Below are positions 45,501 to 60,500 of a stretch of DNA of 64,000 nucleotides, piece after piece (position 1 is the stretch's first letter; each line of letters starts with the position of its first letter). A program made the position numbers and the translations under genes. This DNA comes from Liolophura sinensis (Eukaryota; Mollusca; Polyplacophora; Chitonida; Chitonidae): assembly GCF_032854445.1 (NCBI RefSeq), contig NC_088300.1, positions 16,063,570 through 16,127,569 on the forward strand, read 5' to 3'. Under the pieces are notes generated by a model, which saw only the letters and a program-made list of their open reading frames with translations, did no database searches and was not told the origin of the DNA.

Positions 45501-48500
45501 TGGTAAGATATCTGTGTTTCCAAAGTCCACAAAAAACACCTAAGCAAAAAGGAAATCAACATGAAACCAATGTTACCGATATGAAAAATTTTAAAAATAT
45601 TTCTGTAAAAAGTAAACGTAAAAGAATAAAAGTATTAAAATAAAGAAGACTTCTGAACTTCTGGCTTCATATTACAGCGAGGTACTTATGAAGCAATATA
45701 ATCCAAAAATATTGTGTTATTAAATAATTATTAAATTATACATTACAATATTTCTATTTCCACAGGCTATAAATAAACACCTTGTAAACATGCGAAAATG
45801 TTGAAAAATTACAGTGAACCATTTTGAAGAATGAAAATATACTATAGCCTACAAAAGTACATGTATATACAGCCAGATGACTCTTCCTACCTCCACCTCT
45901 GTTTCTCGTCCCTGGATGTGAACGGCCTTCACCTTAGCTCTGAAGTAGCCGAAGGTTGGCTCATTGTAGGGGGCAGCACAGTACATGCCTGACTTGACCC
46001 GACATGTCATTGGCTGAAAACAGGACACAAACAGAACAGTGTACGGCGTATTAATGATTACTGAGAGATGTGTACCCACAAAGACATACATGACACATAA
46101 TTCAGCTTTACCCTTTTATACACAAACAGAGTATTAATGATTACTGAGAGATGTGTACCCACACAGACATGCAGGACACATAATTCAGCATTACACTTTT
46201 ATACACAAACGGAGTATTAATGATTACTGAGAGATGTGTACCCACAAAGACATGCAGGACACATAATTCAGCATTACCCTTTTATACACAAAGGGAGTAT
46301 TAATGATTACTGAGAGATGTGTACCCACAAATACATACAGGACACATAATTCAGCATTACCCTTTTATACACAAACGGAGTATTAATGATTACTGAGAGA
46401 TGTGTACCCACAAATACATACAGGACACATAATTCAGCATTACCCTTTTATACACAAACAGAGTATTAATGATTACTGAGAGATGTGTACCCACAAAGAC
46501 ATACAGGACACATAATTCAGAAATTACCCTTTTATACACAAACAGAGTATTAATGATTACTGAGAGATGTGTACCCACAAAGACATACAGGACACATAAT
46601 TCAGCATTACACTTTTATACACAAACGGAGTATTAATGATTACTGAGAGATGTGTACCCACAAAGACATGCAGGACACATAATTCAGCATTACCCTTTTA
46701 TACACAAAGGGAGTATTAATGATTACTGAGAGATGTGTACCCACAAAGACATACAGGACACATAATTCAGCATTACCCTTTTATACACAAACGGAGTATT
46801 AATGATTACTGAGAGATGTGTACCCACAAAGACATACAGGATACATAATTCAGCATTACCCTTTTATACACCAAAAAATATGTATGCTTTGGGTTTTACA
46901 TCTTACTTAACAATTATTCAGCCATACGACAATGACTACTCGAAAGCTAATAAGTGGATGATAGCAGCTGCTTTAAATGAACCAAGTTTGCGAAAATGAA
47001 ACTACATTCTCTGCTATAAACTGAATCACTGGGCCCCTGTCTTTAAGAGGAATTTTGCTGATATCGCCGTCCTCATTGCCCTTGTTGATAATAGTCCATT
47101 TGCTCAATGTTACAATTGTTAAAGATCACTTGTTTTCCACAAATATCATGCGAAAGTCTACATCACAAAAGTTCATCAGCAGATTCCCAATGGTTGGTGG
47201 TTTATCCTTGGCACTCTGGTTTCCTACACCCCACTAAACTTAATGCCATTGTATAAGTGAAAAATGCGAATGGCATTTAAGCAACAACTGAACAAACAAA
47301 TAAATAAATACTATGTCAGTGAGAAGTTGAAGGGCCTACGCATACATTTACATGTAGTTGTGGAGTGGTGAGGTTACCTGTAGAGGAATCCTGTTCAGAT
47401 CTGCATGTACCAGAGTCAGGTCATCTATGTTCTTCTTCTCCTTGTATTGAACCCAGAAATGTCCACACTCTACAACCTGCAGAAATCAGGGTCAATCTCA
47501 CATTAACAATAATAAATTGCTGTGAGGCTATAAAGTGGAAAAGTGACAAGTTGAAAAGACCACAAGATCACACTGTTCTAGGGTTAAAAGTTCTCTATAT
47601 GTAGAAAACTCAGTAGTGAGCTACTGGCTTTCCACTGCCTTACTTTTGGTTCTCATCTCTCTAATAGAGGTATATGTAGGTCAACTTTATAAAATAGATA
47701 CCTCACCTCTTCAACAGAAGTACTGATCTCTGTAACAGGTATTTCATCTTTGTATTAATAATGGTGTATGTAGCTAACATCTGTAACAGAGGTGTCTCAA
47801 CTGTGTAACAGAGATAACTTACCTCTATAACAGAGATATGTATAGTTCATCATGTAATAGAGAAAACTTGCCTCTACCACAGAGGTATGTGTAGTTCACC
47901 TCAGATAATTCACCTCTACAACAGAGGCACATGTATTTATAGCTGACTTCTGTAATAGAGGAATGTGTGGTTCACCTTTGTATTAGAAGTATGTGTAGCT
48001 CACCTCTGAAATAGAGGTATGTGTAGTTCATCTCTGTATTAATAGAGGTATGTGTAGATCATCTCTATAACAGAAGTATGTGTAAGTCACCTCTATAATA
48101 GAGGTATGTGTAGTTCACCTCTGTAATAGAGGTGTGTGTAGTTCAACTCTATAATAGAGGTATGTGTAAGTCACCTCTGTAATAGAGGTGTGCGTAGCTC
48201 ACCTCTGTAATAGAGGTGTGTGTAGCTCACCTCTCTAAAAGAGGTATGTGCAGCTCATCTCTCCAATAGAGGTGTGTGTAGTTCCCCTATATTATAGGTG
48301 TGAGTAGCTCAATTCTGTAATAGAGGTGTGTGGAGCTCACCTCTGTATTAATAGAGGTATGTGTAGTTCATCTCTGTAATAGAGGTATGTGTAAGTCACT
48401 TCTATAATAGAGGTATGTGTAGTTCACCTCTGTAATAGAGGTAAGTGTAGTTCACCTCTGTAATACAGATGTGAGTAGCTCACCTCTGTAATACAGGTGT

Positions 48501-51500
48501 GAGTAGCTCACCTCTGTAATAAAGGTGTAAGTAGCTCAACTCTGTAAAAGAGGTGTGTGTAGCTCACCTCTGTAATACAGGTGTGAGTAGCTCAACTCTG
48601 TAACAGAGGTGTGTGTAGCTCACCTCTGTAATGCAGGTGTGAGTAGCTCAACTCTATAATGGAGGCATGTGTAGCTTACCTCTGTAACAGAGGTGTGTGC
48701 AGCTCACCCCTATAATAGAAATAAGTGTAGCTCACCTCTGTGACAAAGACCTCAGCCAGACTGACCCTGACGTCTGGGAAAGGCACCTGGTGGTTGATGT
48801 GACGTCTCCTCATTTCCTCCTCCTCCCTTGAACTCATCAACGTTAACCTACAGACAGAAAAACACTTTTTTTTTCATCTCATCCTACAATTTAGAGTTAA
48901 AAGAAAGAAAACTTTCAACATGATGGGTTATCTTCAGCCACAATACTTGTTACTTTACCTTAACTGAAGCAAGCTGTTTTGAAACTTCATGAAACAAATA
49001 AATGAAGTTATCTTATGAGCACATTGTGTAGTGTTGCCATGTACTTGTGTTTGCAGATAGCCTGATCTCACCTGTGTTTTTGCAGACATCCTGAGCTCAC
49101 CTCTGTGTTTGCAGACTGCCTGAACTCACCTGTGTTTCACAGATAACCTGAACTCACTTGTGTGTTTGCAAATACCTGAACTCATGTGTGTGTTTGCGGA
49201 TAGCCTGAACTCACCAGTGTGTTCACAGACGACCTAAACTCACCTGTGTGTTCGCAGACGCCCCTCTGCAATAGCCTTCTTGTTACTGTCTGCCTGAATC
49301 TTCTCCAGCCGTGCCTGGGCTACAGCGTTAGTGAACAGGTGAATCTGTAAGGGCATCCTCAAAGATCTGTGCCAGGTATAGAGAGGGACTGAATTCAAAG
49401 GCAATTCACAGATATACACCAATGGCTTATTGGTTATTCACCCATGTCAAGACAGAACATGGCACGTTGGAAAAGAATTAAGGTGTTGAGGTTTATTTAT
49501 TCATTTTTTCTTTTTGCGTTTAAAATGCAACATCAATGGAGTATACCACTGCGCTTTCCTAGATACCTGACAAACCTCTTCACTTAAAGCTGCAGCCAAA
49601 GCAGCATGAAGTGGATTTGAACCGGCCAATTCATAAGCCAATAGCTTGACAGTAGCTTGACAGTCTCTTTCACTGTCTGTCTTTCACTTTACCCCTAACT
49701 CCATCCTGAAATGTTCAACATGTTCATAACATCACATGGTAGCCTTACTTTAGGTGTGACCTTACCTCATCTTGACCGCGAAGTAGACGCCTCTGTGAAC
49801 CTTGCCCATACGCTCTGACTGAGGACTACAGAACTCCACAAAGCCCCTGTAACAAAGCACGTCTAGATGTGACAATGATTTTCTGATATCAAATGTTATC
49901 ATTTATAATTACAGATCAAAACACTACAAGAAATTGTCTAAGATAATATTTAAAGGTCAAAACAATTGTTAAACATTAGAATTATATTCCATCATTGTAT
50001 CTATTACAAGTCGGGATCAAGATGGTCTAGTGTGTTAACAAATGATGTTACAAAGGGCATTTCTGAACTGCATACAAGCCTAATTTGGGTGTACTTCAGT
50101 TCAAATCTGTATTCACTACAGGCCTAACAGTTTTATAAGAATCAGTCTCTAAACTGTTTCTCCATGAAAAAAATCACTAATAACTATCTTAAATGAAACA
50201 CCTCAGTTTTTTGATCTCACATTATGAACACCTGTAATGCAGATACATACCTGGTTTCTTCAAAATGAGCCCTGGGCTCTGAGTCACAACACTTGAACAT
50301 CATCTCCACCTCTGCCTTGTACAAGCTGCCGTGGTTTGGCGGGAAGCCTTTGATCTGTCAGATAAATATAAACATCAGACATATGCAAGCAGTTCCCACA
50401 AGAAATTCAAGCAATTTCCCACAAGCGATTAAAGCTCAAACATGCCACAATTTAGGAATTTTTGCTCAGAGTTTCCTTCAGTAGTTCAAAAAATCCTTGG
50501 ACTCAAACCAACATTGGCTATGTTTGTAAATTTAGACACCCTGTTGTCAAATTCTGGCTTAAAGCCTTGTACGCCCATTACAAATTGTTAATATCATACA
50601 TTTGGCACTACAATGATAGCTGTATACGGCAATTTTTTCATTTCTTTATAACATTTAGTTTGTAGTTTCCCATCCATTGGCTTTTGGGGAAAAAAGTACA
50701 TAATACAACTAATGTTCCCATATTCAGATTCATTAACAAGGGGCTCACCATGACCGTTTTAAAAGGGTCCTTTCCCGACAGTGATCTAAAGGCGTCTCTC
50801 TCATCCAGTTTCTCCTGGACGAAATAGTTGGGGTAAAACGCTCCACAAAACACCAACTACAAGGGCAAAATGAAGAGTTACTAACAGTTCTGAAAACAAA
50901 TATGGTCAGATTTCATGCTCTAAAATATCTCACAGCAGAAAATACAGCATGGTCAGAAGCTTACAAAAATTCCTCTTCTGTTGACTTGTATAAACTTGTA
51001 ATCCCTCAGACTGACGAGTAAACATGGGAATTATTTTGGACAGATATATGTATTACAATTAAGAAATATAATGTGTACAAATCAATAGGAATTGCCCCTT
51101 TTCTGCAAAAACATTCAGAAAAATTTCCTCACTTCACCACAAATATCTGGTTTCTTCAGACAACTTTTCTCACTTTCACCACAAATATCTGGTTTCTTCA
51201 GACAGATCTTGCAAGTCAAGAATGATTCAGAAATTCACACACGGTAAGGTTTAAAATTTTAGCGCAATGGAAACCTACAAACAGGCATGTACAATGACCT
51301 ATGACATATCACCAATCAGTCCGACTAGTGTCTAATCACTGCATACCTTTAGGAAGAGCCTCTCTTCAGCATCTGAGCTGTTCCGTTTGAAGTGCGGTTC
51401 TGGCGTAGGACGGATGATGTTGTGTTTTTTGAGTCGGTCTTCCAACTCCTTGGCCAACTCCACCACCTCCTTCAGGCGACGGATCTGCAGGAATTTAGAT

Positions 51501-54500
51501 CGTCCCCAGGCCATCTCAGACTGACCACTACGACGGAAGTTCTGCTGGCTCTTCATCTTGGACCATGTCTAAAGAAACAAAAAAACTAATTACTGAGTGA
51601 CTGGTGGACGGCTTTAGCAAAACTTCACCAAATCCTTTTTTTCCTTTCTTCGATTTTTGTTTAACACCATTTTCCAGAATTTTTCACTTACTTGATAACA
51701 GCCAGTATGTTACGGGTGATGTAAACTGGAGTGCCCAGAGTAAACAGCCAGTATGTTACGGGTGATGTAAACTGGAGTGCCCCGAGTAAACAGCCAGTAT
51801 GTTACGGGTGATGTAAACTGGAGTGCCCAGAGTAAACAGCCAGTATGTTACGGGTGATGTAAACTGGAGTGCCCAGAGTAAACAACCAACCTTTTACACG
51901 GTATACTGGTAATTTTTCTACATGTAACTTGTCATACTGATAGAGGCCACGTGGCCTTTTGACAACTTCATGTAAGACAACACAAGAGAGTATTATCAGC
52001 CACTTTTTGCCACCTACGCCCAGAGAACAATGGAAACAGGGGAATACTGAATATTCTCTGTCTGAGGCTGGGGTTGAACCCACGTCTCATCTGACCTGGT
52101 GACTGAAAGGCAAGCACAGCTAACTGACTATGTCCTGGTCCCAGTTCACTCATCCAGTATCCATTAAACTGCAACTTTTTGTCTGACAAAGACAGCCAGG
52201 TTCAGACTCACCCTGTAGGCAGTAAGCACAGCCAAACAGTCACTGAAGGAGCCATCTGACCAGGCCAACTTTGTCCTGTGAGATAAAAACACTTTTACAA
52301 ACGTGCTTTCCTTTAAGATCAGGAATAGTATCCTCCTAAACATGTACAGTAATGTACACTGAACTGAAATGTGTTAATCTAAAATAAGGCGGGAGTCAAC
52401 ATTTTACTCCATTAAAAATGTACATAAAGTCAAAAATAATCTACACCTTAAATGAAACAACTCTTTCTTACCAAGAAATTTCACCAAAGCAATTATTTTC
52501 AGAGATGGGTTTCTGTGATCACATTTTCCACATTACTCTGTGAGATTAAAAATCCATTATTACAATTTATTAGAAAGATCCTTAGGTTCATCGGAGACAA
52601 ATTACAAAAAAAAAAACACAAGGGAAATTCTTGTGAGAAAATGTCAAGTGATGAAAGTGATGTCACATCAGATGTGGTAGAAAAAGACCACACAATTATA
52701 TCCAAGTTTAAGTACTTTTATGGTGCATCAAAATTTCTAAAAATATATTTCTTATGTTTAAAAACAACAACTGAAAACCATATTTGTTTTCCATATCCAG
52801 ATTTGTAAATCAAACGGTTTTCAAATTTTTGCATTTTTAGATTATGTATATGTAATCTTACCACGAGAAGGAAAAAGGACAAGTATTACAAGTTTTGTGA
52901 ATGTAACCTAAGTGACACAGTCTAATTCCTACTTGTACAGCACTGGTTACTACTGAAACTGCATGCATACACATGCATAACACTACAAGTGTTTTGTTAA
53001 CCCTGAAACACGACTGCACAACACAGTAACTCTGACAGCTATAGGGAAATGATTGCATTGTATCCTACTTGTAGGCCATGAGATGTTCCCTGTAAGGTTT
53101 GGCAAAGATACTCTTCAAGGACAGAGCAGCTCCTATAGAACAAAGAAAACCAATGTGTGAACTGACAATCTAGTGAAATTGTAACAACACACATGAGTAA
53201 TACATGTTCTTTCAATGTAAAATTAAAATCAATCATTCCTACACACAAATTTTATGTTCTCACAGGGCACTCTACCATTACATTACATGTTAAAACCCCT
53301 GTAAACCACGGCCATTCCGATGAACAAGTTTACCTGCAAATGATTCCAAGGAAGCCACCATTCTTGATACGCATGTACACTGTTCTGTTAACATGGTCAT
53401 TAAATGTACATAATGCAACATGTACTAGGTAAAGCAAGCCCTATGTCCACCCTAAACCAAATGCACATGTACATTTCAGATGATGATATCCATCGCATGT
53501 CAATCACCAACCAATAATAAGACATTCCTCCAGCAGGCCAAACACATGTCCCAGGATCAGCAGCTTCCCGATTCTGATGTCCACTGGCAGTTTGGCCAGA
53601 ACTCGCCCCACAAAGGTCAAATCTCCATCGTGAGGGTTGTAAGGTCCATGCTGCACCTGAGACAAAGCCCCAACCTGGGAAAAAATAACAAAATTGGAAA
53701 ATGTATACAGGCCTATCATGCTAACTATACAACACAAAAAATCTGCACACAATAATTATATCCAAACCGGACCATGGTTGATGGATTTATTGCATAGAAA
53801 TTACAATGGCCAATAAGAATCAATGAAAGTATTGGATATGCAAAACTTTTGCCTAGATCCGGATGGTTTTCACACCACGGTTAGACATTACACAAAATAA
53901 ACACGAGCACATAAATTTCAGCAAAATCGGACAATGTTTGGAGCAGTTATTTTCCTGAAATCCATGCCCAAAGTGAATAATGGAAATGAGGTACATTAAA
54001 TATATGCACTGATCTGACTGGCATTCAAACTGGATCTGGGGTTCCACAAAGTGAGCTTACACACAAAATTTGCTTGAGAACTGACAATATTTGTCAGTTA
54101 TTGCATGGAAAGAGAGTGCAAAAATTGTGACAGATGGTCCTTACCTCCTTCAAGAAGAGAACAGTTTTCTCTATATCTTCCAGTCGTGGAGGGGAGAGAG
54201 CTAGTGCCAGGATAGCTTTAGGTTCTCCCAGATCTAACAGTTTCACCTCCAGGATTAGCCTCTCCAGAGGACATCTCTGTGGTAAACAGTGATATATACT
54301 TTCTCCATCAAACACCAAATTACAGTCTAAGTGACCATCAAAATGAATTGAGAAGTAAAATAAATAGAGACAGAGTAGCTAACAGTTCTCATACCATTCC
54401 CTTATTATGACAAAAAATGGTGCTAACCTTTTTAAGTGAAAGAAGTGGTAGGCAGGAAATCTAAGAGGGCTGAGAGCAGCCACACTGTATTATACAGAGT

Positions 54501-57500
54501 GATGATCTCAAGTCACTGTGCAAGTATGGATTTTATAAAGTCACCACTGTCGTAACACTATGCGACAAAGGGAACAATCACTGGAATATACCAGGTCTGT
54601 TTAGATGCTAAATGGGATGAGTACCAAAGATGTTCACCAAGGCAATGAATTTCTTGTCAGATCATGCTGACCTTTAAACTTTCAATAAGAAGAAAGATAA
54701 TTTTTAAAAGATAATGTTACATATACCACAAGAAAACACGTCAGTGAACACAAAATACACAAACATCTTTGCAATACATGTATACATATATAGATATACC
54801 AAATTTGTCAAGCCTGACCTGCATCTCTGGCACACCGTGCTCCTGTATGTACATGTCATAGAAGTTCTGTGGTACCAGCCTGTAGACACGACCATGAGAG
54901 ACTCTACCGGCTCGACCTGAAGGCAAGTATGTGTAAGTCAACAGTGTCATCTTTTCATTCCATACTTGTGTGTGACATTACATGTGTTTTTACAACAAAA
55001 GATACATGACAATTCTATAATACCTGTTTATATAGCTTGCTCTTTAGAAGAAACAGCACATCACCAAATCCTCACCTTTCCTCTGAGTACAATTAGACTT
55101 GGATGCCCACTCTAAGATCAGGCTGGTGTAGTTGGTTTGGGGGTCACACACAAGTTGCTTTGTCAGGCAGAAATCTATCACTGTAAAACAACAACACAAA
55201 ATTGAGATTAAACAACTGTTTAATATCACATCAACTACATGCATTTCTTTTTCAGCAAAAGGCTAGAATTGTTCATCATGATGGATGGATATATCAATGG
55301 TATCATAATTTTAAAAAAAATCTGCAGAAAAGTTTTACTATACTAGCCAGTATAAACTTCATTCTTTGAGCTACCCGGTATATCCTGATATTTTGCATCT
55401 TTTTAAATACCGTTACTACATACCTACGTGTACACAGAAGGTCAATTACTCTTCCAAGCAGAACCACATTTTGATCTGCTTTATGGCATTTTGATCCAGA
55501 ATCAGATTTGATTTATTTACAAACTTATGGTAAACTTAACGACAAGGTTTCACAAAACACATAATGAACTCAGATATGAGACATGATATACATGATACAA
55601 GATATGATGAAAAGCATTGTATTTTTTATCTTACCATACTTGATGTCTGGCACTGTGATAGAGCTCTCTGCTATGTTTGTTGATAAAATCACCTGAAATT
55701 GACAAGGTTTAACATATGACCACGTAATTCTGTTTACTGTTTGCTTTCTTTTCCTGAGATGGGAATACATAAAGAACATTATTTTCAAATCGATGTTTTA
55801 TAAAAATAAAGCTAAAACTTGTATCAAAATAGTGTAATGGGCTGCCATTTCAACTTTCACAGAGCTGTTGGTTAAAAATTGAAAGGTTAAATGTTTGGAC
55901 AGCATTTGTGTGCTTAACAATAGTTTTTTTAAACAAACCGAGAGCCAAACTCCACGACGCAGGTATGAATTTTATGGTGCCATTGACATGTACATGCATG
56001 GCTATCATATATTTTCTTACCTTACGGTGATGCTTTGGTGCTGGTTCAAATACCTTCACCTGTTCCTCAATGGTGATGGATGAATGAAGTGGTAAACAAA
56101 TCAGCCTGTAATACGGCATTGAATGTGAATAATGACAAGCAGCATAGAGTACATATATTCTATACTGTGTATGTAAGGATCAAGCATCAGCCTATTTGAT
56201 ACTCACGAGGTACCAATTTTATTTTGTGTTTTACCAGTGAGCCAACAATAAAATATCCCAAAATGCACTGAAAATAAAACTGAAAATCCCTCTTTTTAGT
56301 TTTCCTTCATGTTTTTTCTGATTTTGCTGTGTTTTTGGGTTTTTTTAGGCTTCCTGAATTGCTGGGAAAATCTTCATTTCCCACAAATGAGATACCTGTC
56401 AAGTTTTAATTTTATTTTAAGCCTTCCTTGGACATTGAAAAAAGATTTATTTTGCCTGTAAAACAACAATTAAAACGGGACAGCACCAAATTACCTCCCC
56501 CAAGGTCACTCATTTAAGAGGTGCTTTTGTAGGAGTAAGCTGTGGTTAGGAGGGACCTCAGATGAAGTCTAGAAAAATAATTAAATGTTGTGACATAACA
56601 TACACTGTGCACGCTTTCATAGGCATGGTTCCACAGCTCATAGTTTCATGTCTCAAACACTGCTCTCACATTATACTATAGTCCCTGTCCTGTAACAAGG
56701 GAGGTAATTCAGAGCAAGCCTATTCGCGTGGCCTAAAGTACAAATACTTATTACTGTACACATAAGGATAAACAATGGGTTTATTTGTTAGTCATTCAGC
56801 ACAGTGTAGCAAATTGTGAGAACTGTGCATGAAATTCAAAAATGACACTACAGTTGACCATGCTTAAAACCATGCGTCTTTTTCTCCAGAAGTAACTGGC
56901 TGAATCTACCACTTGTTGAAACATTATTAAAGCCACAGATCATGGGAGATTTCACGACAGGATAACACAACATGCTGTCTGTGCACTGGTCAGAAGTACA
57001 TGTATGTAACATACTAGAAACAAGTACTATTTAAAAGCTGGTGTCCAGATCGATATCAGCTGAGGTCATATCACGCAGAGTACTTTAATGTTATCGGTGG
57101 ATCTTAACCAAGTATTTGAAATTGAATACTCGATTCAGCCATTTGTTTCAGCTTTACTTGACGCTGAATACAAATACATACTTGTGATCTGAAGCTATTT
57201 CATCCAACTTCTTCTCTACATTGCGGATCTCCTCATAACCTACAAAATAAAAAGAAAGGATAACAAACAATTCAACAAAAAATTAGAATTTAAACAACTT
57301 CATCATCTGCCTGACCTTCTCAGATCTCATTCAAACAAAATATATACCTAAATCCTCAACACAATGCCTGTTTTAGGACATTTGGAGAATGTCCATACTG
57401 GTAGCTCATCTGGACAGGTTATTCTAAAATTCCTGTGAAGTTCATACATGCCCCTATATGTTGCTCAGAAATACATTTTACTCTTCAACATCCCACAAAT

Positions 57501-60500
57501 TAATTTTTCAAATTCCATTATTCAGGTGAATTTGTTGATGATTAAACATTTTCATTTTTGAAGTTAATATTAGTTTGTTTGAAGTTAATATTAATTTGTT
57601 CTTAAAATATTAATTATTAACATTAATTTGTTATTAAAAGTCAATTTTTAGGTCATATTTAGATCTGAGAGAATGAGTCTCTCAGCATAGAAGACAGCAT
57701 GGGGTGGGGACTTTTCGTAGGATTTGTTCTACACACAAAAATGGACAGGTTCAAAAGAAGCACCTGGAATTTATAGCATTTACATTATGATTAACGAGAT
57801 GGTGTTTACCTGGTAGGAAGACCAAGACAGATCCTCTTACAGGTGCAAATCCAGACTTAGTTCTCCTGAAACATACAGACATTTATTTATTTGACTGCTG
57901 TTTAAGGTCATTTTCACTTCTATCATCGTAGCCACCTTTGATTTATTTATTTATTTGATATTTTTTTTTATGGCGTACACATGAATATTTCACTTACATA
58001 ATGACAGAGCGCCCACTTTTGTGGGTGGAGGGCTGTCTGGAATAAACCACCGACCCTCGGCAAATACATGTAACTGACTTTCACTTGTGACATATGGTAT
58101 AGATTTGTATGACATAACGGTTGATAACAAGTGGTCCCAAAAGAAAGTAACAAATTGAAAATGGCCACCTGTGTGCAGTTGGCTTCTTAGTGTCACTAAG
58201 GCCTCATGAATAATGAGATGTAAAAATTCCCTGTCAAAGGCTAGGATTGAACCCACATCTTGCGTGTCCTAGAGAATGAAGGACACCATCTTAACCATTC
58301 AGCCGTTATCTGGTCCCCCAACATAGCACATTAACCCCTCTTGCAGACAATGACTTCTGCACAAACAATTGGATCTTGGCCCTACTATTATTACATGGAA
58401 AATGTGACTAATTGAACAGGATAAGTTGTGAGTTACACCCCTCTACAACACTCTTCTGCCCGAAGTTATTACCCTTGCTCCTTGGCCTCCAATGTGTCAA
58501 ATTCCTGGATCAGTTTAACAGCCAGATGCTGAGATTCCTCTGGGATACTTGGTGAATAAGCATCCAGGTAAGGTAACTGTAAATACAAAGTCACAGATTT
58601 CCCCAGCCTCATCATAGTTCATCAATGTCAACACAGGTAGGCCTACTCGTACTGAAGGGTCAAACATTCAAAGACTCGACATTCCCATCTTAAACTCTGC
58701 ATTCAGCACTTTCTTATTTAGCACTGCCTCACTTCACAATGTTAATGAGATGCCTAATAGCATGTCAAAGATGTGGTTTAACATCCAGTTTAACAAGCAC
58801 TGTATTGAAGTTTGGCCAATAAAAATACATTTTCAGAAGCATATGAAAACCTTAACAGGATACTTTTGATGCCAACACTTTAGTTTTTCTGACAAGAAAT
58901 AAATCACACAAAAAACTCTTTAAGTAGATGAATCAGTCAGAAGCAGGCAAAATGTGCCACTTGATAAAATCTAAACCATAGTACACTGTATTTATTACAA
59001 CTTAAATACCACCACCAATTTCCGAACACACAACCACTGCCTTCAGTCTACGACAGGTATTGGGTGTTTTGCCCCATACAGTTTCAGTGCTGCTCACTGC
59101 CGTACACTATGAAACAGCCTTAACAATGCCAACAGATACTAACTGTTCATTAACTGTCAAAATCTGGGGGTGACCTTGTCCCAACAATAATTGTAAATAA
59201 ATTTAAAACTAATGGTACCCCAAAAGTGTATTTTTAAAAACATTACAACACACAATGTTACTAAACAAAACATTTTATCAGCATTAGTCTAACATATTTA
59301 TATTGTAAAAACTTCATTTGTAATTTATCTTAGTGAAGACATGTACCGTGTTACAATTCATCATGATGAAGTAGCAACAGAACAGTATGGAAAACTACAG
59401 GTCTGAGTGGTGAGGTGAAACAAGTCCTTGTTGAAGGATCCCCTCATTTCTTAGTACAAAACTTTGACCTATATCTCTGTGATCTAACCAAAAAGGCTCA
59501 AAAAGACTTCACCACAAAAAAGGGTTTGATTTAAAGACATGTAAATAAACATTAACCAGTGAACCTTATCAAAGTTTTTTCTCATCCTAAATCTGCAACT
59601 AGCAAATCTATCAAAAATATAGGCACCAAAACTCAACCTGGCAAAAACTTCATTATGGCCAACTTATAACAAACCTGATTACATGTTACATAACAATCAT
59701 ATATAAACAAAGCTTATGACATGTTTCATAACGGCAATCTTATGTATCTTTTAAAACAAACATAAAAAACAAAAGACGAAAAGAGGGAATGATATCTTAC
59801 CGGTCCAAGTTTTTCCAGCTGACCGGCGTAGTACTCTGAAACACTGAACATCTTGCCTTCCACCGTGAGTACCGGGGCAGGCTCCAGCCGGTTCATGAAT
59901 GGGACAGCAAAATACTGAGCAAACAGATCTGATTGGAGAGTGGCTGACATCAGGATGACCTGCGTGGAGAAGTTGAGAACTTGAATACATCAGAACTTGC
60001 ACCCAGGTGTATTTATTTCCCAGGTATCGTGACAGTTGCTGCTTCCTTCTGTAAGCCCTACTACATGTCACAATCCTATTGTTAAGATTCCAACAAAATA
60101 CAAAAAACAAACATGTGACCTTTAGCCACATTAGGCCAGCATATAGGCCTGCAAAGGCTCAAAATAGCCAGTATGGACAAATACTTCCTAATGGACTGTA
60201 TTGGCATGGCTTCGATAATTATTTTAAAGTTAGCAAGAGGCATCACTTGGCCTCAAGTTTGTAACATGAACGCAGAACATAATAAGGTCTGTCAATGTCA
60301 GAGTACTAATTTGTTGTGAGAGTCAAAAAAGAAGACCTATCCATGCATTATCCTTTTTATATCATGTTTTTTTAAATAATATTTCATCAATATTCAGTGA
60401 TGCCATTGCCGCCATCTTTGTTTTCACTTGATCCTACTGTACCCTGTGCTTTTTATCTTGTGGATGGCTCAAAACTCCAGTATATGTTGACGGAATGCCA

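Noticed and set aside
47640-48745. CRISPR-like array of short repeats
   Set aside because: The 28-bp units are contiguous with no unique spacers and the genome is eukaryotic.
52452-52808. 118-codon plus-strand frame in a TDRD9 intron
   Set aside because: It is AT-rich, has no known motif, and is antisense to the host gene. A chance frame is more likely.
53480-53755. 91-codon plus-strand frame
   Set aside because: It is the antisense of a TDRD9 helicase exon (53674-53512).
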